Below are positions 40,501-46,247 of a DNA stretch of 46,247 nucleotides, piece after piece. A program made the translations under genes and the position numbers. The DNA is from Bacillota bacterium. Lineage in GTDB: Bacteria > Bacillota_I > Bacilli_A > Acholeplasmatales > UBA5453. How positions within the stretch are numbered: the first letter of the stretch is position 1; every line of letters starts with the position of its first letter. The stretch covers positions 1-46,247 of the forward strand of contig JAEZHT010000045.1 in the NCBI GenBank assembly GCA_023436805.1. The letters are read 5' to 3'. The notes under the pieces were generated by a model. That model searched no databases, was not told the origin of the DNA, and saw only the letters and a list, made by a program, of their open reading frames with translations.

Positions 40501-41469
40501 ATGGCCACAATCAAAGATGTCGCAAAACAAGCAGGGGTATCGATCGCAACCGTATCCTACGTCATGAACAATGACCCACGCATTAAAAAAGAAACCGCGG
40601 ATAAGGTCCTCAAGGTTGCAGAAGAGATCAATTACTTACCAAACGGGATAGCGAGAAATTTTAAGAAGAATAAGACGAACAACGTTTTGGTATTGATTCA
40701 CAACTTTGGTGGACCAATTTACCAAGAAATCTTAGAAGAAATCCACACCACATTAAAGGCACTATCTTATAAAATGATTGTTTGTAGTGGTGAACTCGCA
40801 CACAATCTATTACAAGAAAAACAAGCCGATGGGGCGATTGTGTTAGATACTACAGTTGAACCAAACTTGTTAGAACGGATTGCGAAAAAGGGATTTCCAA
40901 TCATCGATTTAAGAAAAATCTATGGACCGACTTCTGAAATCATTGTGAAGAGCATGGACGGGTTCACACCTGTGTATGAAGTGATCAAGCTGGCGATCCA
41001 TTCGGGATTCACGAAGTTTGGATTCATGCACGGGAATGAAGATTCACCAGATAACATCAAACGTTATCGGGGATTCATCAAAGCGTTACAAGAAAACCAA
41101 CTTCAACCGTTTTGTGAATTAAAAGGTCAATTTAGGGAACAATCAGGCTATCAAGCCATTAAGGATTATTTTGAAACAGGCAATATTTTGCCAGACGTAC
41201 TATTTTGTGCCAACGATGAAATGGCGATTGGGGTCATCAATTACTTGAATGAAATGAAAGTAGATATCCCTAAAGCCATGAAAATCATTGGCTTCGATAA
41301 CATTGAACTGGGCAAATATATCAAGCCACAGTTGACCACGATTGACGTCAATCGTGCCGAATGGGCAAGAAACTTGGCAGAGTCAATTGTCTCTGCGATT
41401 GAAGGTAGAACCGCTGAAATTCAAAAATACGACGCTAGATTCGCAATCATCCGTCGTGAAACATTTTAA
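40501..41469 (+). CDS. LacI-family transcriptional regulator
   Basis: 322 residues. N-terminal helix-turn-helix and hinge helix (MATIKDVAKQAGVSIATVSYVMNN, KVLKVAEEINYLPNGIARNFKKNKT) followed by a periplasmic-binding-protein-like effector domain (about 60-322, with PDVLFCANDEMAIGVINYL and IIGFDNIELGKYIKPQLTTIDVN). GGGAGG precedes the ATG. It is the first gene of the sugar operon and lies downstream of operator-like palindromes, so it probably represses itself and the transporter until a sugar binds. The effector is unknown. Confidence 0.95.
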   Translation: MATIKDVAKQAGVSIATVSYVMNNDPRIKKETADKVLKVAEEINYLPNGIARNFKKNKTNNVLVLIHNFGGPIYQEILEEIHTTLKALSYKMIVCSGELAHNLLQEKQADGAIVLDTTVEPNLLERIAKKGFPIIDLRKIYGPTSEIIVKSMDGFTPVYEVIKLAIHSGFTKFGFMHGNEDSPDNIKRYRGFIKALQENQLQPFCELKGQFREQSGYQAIKDYFETGNILPDVLFCANDEMAIGVINYLNEMKVDIPKAMKIIGFDNIELGKYIKPQLTTIDVNRAEWARNLAESIVSAIEGRTAEIQKYDARFAIIRRETF

Positions 41470-41483
41470 AGAGGAGGATTTAT

Positions 41484-42929
41484 ATGAAAAAAGTATTAGT
41501 AATTATGGTTTTGATGTTTTCCGTTTCATTGCTTGTTGCATGTAACAATGGTGGCAACAATAATGATGGCAAAATCAAAATCACTTATGCCAACTGGAAT
41601 TTAGGCGCACCAGACGCTGAAACCCCAAACATGGAACGTTTGATGATTGAAGCATTTGAAGAAGCCAATCCAGACATCGATGTGGTCATTGTTGAACGTC
41701 CAAAAATACCTGGCACAACCAATGACGTATCTTGGAGCGAATTCTTAGCTGCGAGAGCATCCACAGAAAGCTTACCTGACGTCTTTATGGCGGATGATAT
41801 CCCATATTATGTCGTCAATGACTGGGCTTACAACATCAGTGACATCGCGAATGCAGACCCAGAATTTTTAAATGTATCTGAAGGCATCCGCGGCGCGGCT
41901 ACATACAATGGTAAAGTCATGGCATTACCAAATGCTGTATTTTATGCGGGTTATGTAGTCAACAAGACCTTATATGATCAACGTGGTCAAGATTGGCCAA
42001 CCACCACCACCACATTTGATCAGTTCATTCAAATGACCAAAGCTGCAGCAAACCATTCATCGACCACCAATACCGGTATTGTCGGTCTTGAAGGGATTGA
42101 ACACATCATCCACTGGTACCCTGCACAACTCAATGCCAGCTACGGTTGGTTTACAATGAATCAAGATGGATTCAACTTAGATTCCACTGAATTTGCTACA
42201 ACTGTTGATTTCTATCGCAGCTTACAAACAGACACATCCTTCGTATTAGAAGCACTCCAATATGAAGCCGCTAAAGAAGATTCTACCATCGATATCGAAG
42301 CGATATTCCAAGGTGGTAGTGCCGGTGCAGCATTCAACAATGGCGCTATTCTTGCGAAATGGTTCTATTCATGGGACTTCGGTTGGATGCAAGCCAACAT
42401 CAATAACGGGACTTACACTTGGGATTTAGATTTCATTGGTACCCCTGTCGTCAATGGCAACAAGCGTGTACCAATCGTTGCAGATTTCTTTACGATCGCT
42501 TCCAATACCCAACAACCAGAAGCGGCTTATAAACTAGCTAAATGGATGGGTTTTGGGAAAGATGGTTACCTCAAACGTATTGAATTATCTCAAACCATTG
42601 AAGGTATTTCTCAAGTCAACTTCGCACCACTTCAAAACGATGCAGACTTACTCGATGCCTACTTCGAACTATACCCAGCATTCACAGGGTTAAGAGCGAT
42701 TGTTGAAGCTGGTAATGTCGTTGTTGAACCACCAAAATTCTTGCCGGGTTATATCCAAGCCCGTTATCAAGGGACTTATGACGCTGAAAACAAGATGGGA
42801 GACATCATCAACAAATTACGATTTGGTGAAGTCTTGTATGCAGACGTACGCGTCAATTTAAACAACCGCGCAAACGCCATTTACAATGAAGCGAAAGCCG
42901 CGTTTGAACAAGCATTACAATCACGTTAA
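41484..42929 (+). CDS. Sugar ABC transporter substrate-binding lipoprotein
   Basis: Extracytoplasmic solute-binding protein family 1 (CUT1 type), 481 residues. Signal peptide with lipobox L17-V-A-C20, then an Asn/Gly-rich spacer. Typical features are ITYANWNLG, PDVFMADDIPYYVVNDWAYNISD, GKVMALPNAVFYAGYVVNKTLYDQ and AAYKLAKWMGFGKDGY. GAGGAGG lies upstream of the ATG, 14 bases after lacI. Many Trp/Tyr residues suit a carbohydrate ligand, whose identity cannot be read. A strong hairpin follows the stop and probably raises its expression over the genes downstream. Confidence 0.93.
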   Translation: MKKVLVIMVLMFSVSLLVACNNGGNNNDGKIKITYANWNLGAPDAETPNMERLMIEAFEEANPDIDVVIVERPKIPGTTNDVSWSEFLAARASTESLPDVFMADDIPYYVVNDWAYNISDIANADPEFLNVSEGIRGAATYNGKVMALPNAVFYAGYVVNKTLYDQRGQDWPTTTTTFDQFIQMTKAAANHSSTTNTGIVGLEGIEHIIHWYPAQLNASYGWFTMNQDGFNLDSTEFATTVDFYRSLQTDTSFVLEALQYEAAKEDSTIDIEAIFQGGSAGAAFNNGAILAKWFYSWDFGWMQANINNGTYTWDLDFIGTPVVNGNKRVPIVADFFTIASNTQQPEAAYKLAKWMGFGKDGYLKRIELSQTIEGISQVNFAPLQNDADLLDAYFELYPAFTGLRAIVEAGNVVVEPPKFLPGYIQARYQGTYDAENKMGDIINKLRFGEVLYADVRVNLNNRANAIYNEAKAAFEQALQSR

Positions 42930-42938
42930 AAATAAATA

Positions 42939-42964
42939 GGGGAAATCTACGTCCAGATTTCCCC
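42939..42964 (+). other. Intra-operon mRNA hairpin
   Basis: Perfect 10-base stem GGGGAAATCT (42939-42948), loop of 6, AGATTTCCCC (42955-42964). No T-run follows, so it is not a standard terminator. Such hairpins after binding-protein genes protect the upstream mRNA from 3' decay. Confidence 0.75.
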
Positions 42965-42995
42965 TTCTTCAAATGCTATGCTGTGGAGGGTATGT

Positions 42996-45920
42996 ATGAA
43001 TATATCGACTAAGATGCGAAAAATCATGATGTTATCATTGGGTGGACTTATCCTGATATGGGTAGTCAACCTCATTGTTCAAAACCTCAACCCTGAGGTA
43101 GCGAATCCCACGTTAATTGAATATACCACCACCGCACCATCAGGTACCTACGCGGCTTTTTTACAGTCGCACGATACGACTTACAACAATGATCAAAACC
43201 ACTCATTCCCGGCATCATCGTTCATTTTAGAACCAGGTGAAGCCATTTCTGTGGGTGGTTTTTATGATTGGATAGACCCGACTCAAGTCCAAATTGAATT
43301 AAACGGCATGACGGCGGGATTGTATCAAGTATGGTTAACGTATCAAGCCAATTCGGATAACTATTTGCCAATCGTATTATCGATGACCATCGATGGGGTG
43401 TCACCTTACCAAGAAGCCACCCAAGGGTCATTGGATACGTATTGGGTTGAAGCCGATGATATCGTACGTCAAGACCGTTATGGTAATGACGTATCTGTTT
43501 TAAAAGCTACTTACAATGATTTTATACGTAAAACACTCAAAGACCCGAATCGTTTATATACCGAAGGGTTATTAGTGTATTTGACACCTGCGAATTTGAC
43601 CCTTGAACTCGAAAAAATCTCTGGGGCGTTGAAGTTACAAGCCATTGAACTGACGCCACTTCAATCGTTACCATCGTATGCAGAATACTTGCCTAATGGC
43701 AGTATGGTAGAAGTCGGTAATCACCGTTTTGAAGCAGAAGATATGTTTTTGATGAACCACTCCAGCATCACGAGAGGCATTTCAAAAGACATTGGTGTAT
43801 TGCCATTTTCAATTTCAAAATTAAAACTCAATGTGTTGGGCACTGAAAACTACCAAGAACCTGGTGACGCGGTATCTTGGGTGGTCGATATAGATCAACC
43901 TGGGTATTATATGCTCACATTTAAGGTTCAACAAAATAGACAAAAAACCACGTCGTATCGCACACTTTATATCAATGGCGAAATCCCATTTGAAGAAGCC
44001 AAACATTTACCATTTGGGTTCAGCCGTCGTTGGCAAAATGTGACTTTATCTAGTTTTGATGATGAACCGTATCTATTTTACTTAGAACCTGGAGACATCA
44101 TCACTTTAGAAGTCGATAGCCGCTTATTCATCGATATTGCGAGAAAAATGCGTGTGATTTCGGATGAAATGACCCAATTTGGGTTAGAAGTGACCAAACT
44201 CACCAGAAACAATGTCGATAAATCCATCGACTGGGATATGATTGCGTATTTTCCAGACATTTATACTCGACTTGAATCCTGGACTGCTGGATTAACTGAA
44301 GTGATCGATGCTTTAGATCAATTGTATGGTTATAGAGGCGACTCAAAAACCGTTTCAGATTTAAAAGCAGCCCGTTCGAAAATTCAAACTTTAATCAAAG
44401 ACATCGATGAAATACCAAGACGATTGACATTATTATCGACAGGGTCATCCTCGGCGGTAACTTTAATTTCAGGACAAATCGATGTCGTTTTACAACAACC
44501 GCTCGTCATGGATGCTTTCTTTTTACATGGCAACCATAAATTACCGAGAGCGAATGCGCGTTTCTTCCAATCGATGGTCATTGGGGTACAACGCTTTTTC
44601 GCTTCGTTTATTAACCCGTCCTATTCAGAAGGGGTAGACCCCGATGAAATCGAAGTTTGGGTCAACCGCTCAAGACAATATGTGGACCTCATTCAACGCA
44701 TCACCGATGGTGTATTTACAGAAGAGACTGGTATCAAAGTTAAGGTATCCATCATGAATGATGATGGCAAACTCTTGCTCGCCAATTCAGCCGATAAACA
44801 ACCCGATGTCGCTTTAGGGGTATCTGCGTGGATTCCAAACGATTACGGGATGAGGGGGATGTTGGTGGATTTATCTACCATGCCTGGATTTGAACAAACC
44901 CTCAAAGTATATAACCCTGAACAAGTGGTACCGATGATTTATGACAACCAATTGTTCGGTCTACCAGAAACAGAAAATTTCTATGTGTTGGTCTATCGTA
45001 AAGATATTTTAGATCAACTCGAATTATCGGTACCCAACACATGGGACGATGTTTTAAGCATGTTACCAATCCTTGAAAGATACGGTATGAGTTTTTATGT
45101 CCCACTGTCAAACAACAGCAGTTTGAAATCATTCGACACCACCGCCCCATTCATTTTCCAATTTGGCGGTCAATTATACGCTGAGGATGGGTTATCTGCC
45201 GCGATAGACAATGAAAATACCATCCAAGCGATGACATTCATGGCCGATTTGTACCGTGAATACAGCTTATCTTATCAAGTACCGAGCTTTTTCAATAGTT
45301 TTAGATATGGTAAAATCCCTGTCGGTATTGCCGATTTTGGGATGTATCTACAACTATTAAACGCAGCCTCTGAAATTAAAGGTTTATGGGACATTGCTTT
45401 GGTCCCTGGGGTTCTACGCGATGGTGAAATTCATCGAGACATGCCTGGGGCACAACAAGCCAGCATTTTGTTTAAGAAGAGTCAAAAACAAGACGATGCG
45501 TGGCAGTTCATGCAATGGTGGCACTCAACAGAAACCCAAGTACTCTTCTCCAATACCTTAATCAATACTTTGGGTACAAGATATTTGTGGAACACAGCGA
45601 ATATAGAGGCTTTTGAACAACTCAATTGGAATAAAGCCCATCAAGCTGTGATTTTAGAACAATGGACCCATCTAAGAGAAGTACCGAAGATCCCAGGGTC
45701 ATATATGGTTGAACGTGAACTATCGAACACCTTAAATAGTGTGGTCTTTTATGATGCTAACTTAAGAAGTACGATGACCGACAGCATCCTCAAGATGAAT
45801 AAAGAAATCAGTCGAAAGATGCTGGAGTTTGGTTACATCAACCAAAGAGGAGAATCATTAAAACCATTCATCATACCAAGTCGTACCATCGTTGAAGGGT
45901 GGGTGAATGACCATGAGTAA
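42996..45920 (+). CDS. Membrane-anchored substrate-binding protein fused to carbohydrate-binding-like domains
   Basis: 974 residues. Order: one N-terminal membrane helix (about 10-30), a beta-rich domain (about 40-230), a second beta-sandwich (about 245-385, EVGNHRFEAEDMF then GYYMLTFKV and RTLYINGEIPF) resembling CBM6/35-type modules, a helical connector (about 400-540), and a full family-1 solute-binding domain from about 543 (EIEVWVNRSRQYVDLIQRI, PDVALGVSAWIPNDY, YRKDILDQLELSVPNTWDDVLSML, GIADFGMYLQLLNA, QQASILFKKSQKQDDAWQFMQWW). Start ATG 42996 follows GGAGGG; an in-frame ATG at 42978 lies before that site. It is the second binding protein of the operon, and overlaps the permease by 8 bases. 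Domain names for the N-terminal half are by pattern only. Confidence 0.85.
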   Translation: MNISTKMRKIMMLSLGGLILIWVVNLIVQNLNPEVANPTLIEYTTTAPSGTYAAFLQSHDTTYNNDQNHSFPASSFILEPGEAISVGGFYDWIDPTQVQIELNGMTAGLYQVWLTYQANSDNYLPIVLSMTIDGVSPYQEATQGSLDTYWVEADDIVRQDRYGNDVSVLKATYNDFIRKTLKDPNRLYTEGLLVYLTPANLTLELEKISGALKLQAIELTPLQSLPSYAEYLPNGSMVEVGNHRFEAEDMFLMNHSSITRGISKDIGVLPFSISKLKLNVLGTENYQEPGDAVSWVVDIDQPGYYMLTFKVQQNRQKTTSYRTLYINGEIPFEEAKHLPFGFSRRWQNVTLSSFDDEPYLFYLEPGDIITLEVDSRLFIDIARKMRVISDEMTQFGLEVTKLTRNNVDKSIDWDMIAYFPDIYTRLESWTAGLTEVIDALDQLYGYRGDSKTVSDLKAARSKIQTLIKDIDEIPRRLTLLSTGSSSAVTLISGQIDVVLQQPLVMDAFFLHGNHKLPRANARFFQSMVIGVQRFFASFINPSYSEGVDPDEIEVWVNRSRQYVDLIQRITDGVFTEETGIKVKVSIMNDDGKLLLANSADKQPDVALGVSAWIPNDYGMRGMLVDLSTMPGFEQTLKVYNPEQVVPMIYDNQLFGLPETENFYVLVYRKDILDQLELSVPNTWDDVLSMLPILERYGMSFYVPLSNNSSLKSFDTTAPFIFQFGGQLYAEDGLSAAIDNENTIQAMTFMADLYREYSLSYQVPSFFNSFRYGKIPVGIADFGMYLQLLNAASEIKGLWDIALVPGVLRDGEIHRDMPGAQQASILFKKSQKQDDAWQFMQWWHSTETQVLFSNTLINTLGTRYLWNTANIEAFEQLNWNKAHQAVILEQWTHLREVPKIPGSYMVERELSNTLNSVVFYDANLRSTMTDSILKMNKEISRKMLEFGYINQRGESLKPFIIPSRTIVEGWVNDHE

Positions 45921-46247
45921 GTTCAAAACCTTCATTGAAGTTGAAAAACGCAAGTTCAAACAAGACGATAAAGCGGCTTATTTATTCGCTTTACCGTATA
46001 CCTTGCTTTTCATCACTTTCATCGTTGTTCCGATATTACTCGCGATTTTATTGAGTTTTACCACCTATGACTTGGTGAGCTCACCAAAACCGATTGGCAT
46101 GAACAACTATATTTATTTATTAACAAGCGATGAAGAATTCATGAAATACATTCTCGCCAACACCATCAAATTTTCTATTTTGGTTGGACCTGGCGGTTAT
46201 GTCTTATCCTTCATCTTGGCTTGGTGTTTGGCACAACTCCCACACCG
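45913..46247 (+). CDS. Sugar ABC transporter permease (MalF/UgpA type), 3' end outside window
   Basis: First permease of the CUT1 transporter, truncated by the window end after about 111 residues. ATG at 45913 overlaps the stop of the preceding gene (ATGAGTAA). A charged N-terminus (KRKFKQDDKAAYLFALPYT) is followed by membrane helix 1 (LLFITFIVVPILLAILLSF), an extracellular part with TTYD and GMNNYIYLL, and helix 2 starting NTIKFSILVGPGGYVLSFILAWCLAQL. The EAA loop lies beyond the window. The second permease and other operon genes are expected next. Confidence 0.93.
   Translation, partial: MSKFKTFIEVEKRKFKQDDKAAYLFALPYTLLFITFIVVPILLAILLSFTTYDLVSSPKPIGMNNYIYLLTSDEEFMKYILANTIKFSILVGPGGYVLSFILAWCLAQLPH

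Noticed and set aside
1..46247. UGA read as Trp (mycoplasma code 4)
   Set aside because: mutL, der, rdgB, trmL and the 1000-residue gene end in TGA at overlaps, and Trp codons in the proteins are TGG.

Overview
The window reads as a chromosomal segment of a low-GC Firmicute/Mollicute-type bacterium, most like Acholeplasmatales, Izemoplasmatales or a neighbouring lineage. Two things support this. First, gene order matches Bacillus in several blocks: rny-ymdB, miaB-ricA-mutS-mutL-miaA, aroQ-efp, cmk-S1-der-gpsA-hup, rdgB-ysnB and queG-trmL. Second, the sporulation genes that interrupt these blocks in Bacillus (spoVS, cotE, spoIVA) are missing. UGA is a normal stop codon: several genes end in TGA inside ATGA overlaps, and Trp is encoded by TGG. 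So this is not a code-4 mycoplasma. The lineage is an inference from gene content. No rRNA, tRNA, prophage, IS element or CRISPR array was seen.

Layout. Positions 1-3.8 kb hold RNA turnover and modification genes: RNase Y (cut by the window start), YmdB, MiaB and RicA. At 3.9-5.7 kb is an unrecognised membrane-anchored protein with two SAP/Rho-N-like motifs. At 5.7-11.7 kb is a mutS-mutL-miaA-aroK-aroQ operon, followed by efp, whose tip loop is atypical. At 12.5-18.1 kb are rluB, cmk, a five-S1-domain protein, der, gpsA and hup. At 18.2-21.0 kb are an ankyrin protein, a convergent CPBP protease and a KtrA-like K+ channel subunit. At 21.1-27.1 kb is a tightly coupled five-gene operon: rdgB, ysnB, a choline-kinase-like gene, a 1000-residue protein with degenerate GGDEF and EAL domains, and a protein with a HEPN-type R-x5-H motif. 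At 27.2-34.8 kb are membrane, lipid and NAD genes, a PadR/HAAS pair and a GH105 hydrolase. At 35.0-40.3 kb are MATE, queG, trmL, pcp, hemolysin III and ackA. At 40.5 kb to the end is a LacI-controlled CUT1 sugar-uptake operon with two substrate-binding proteins, cut off inside the first permease.

How the parts fit. Housekeeping genes form short operons closed by strong intrinsic terminators. Promoters frequently carry an extended -10 (TGnTATAAT). RNase Y and RicA are known partners in Bacillus. MutS and MutL form a mismatch-repair pair of the endonuclease (non-E. coli) type. MiaB and MiaA act in sequence on tRNA A37. The sugar operon, GH105 enzyme and acetate kinase suggest a fermenting, carbohydrate-using anaerobe or facultative anaerobe.

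The best candidates for something undescribed are the pseudo-GGDEF/EAL plus HEPN-like pair, the SAP-motif membrane protein, the EF-P with Asn in place of the modified Lys, and the palindrome-rich leader of the sugar operon.
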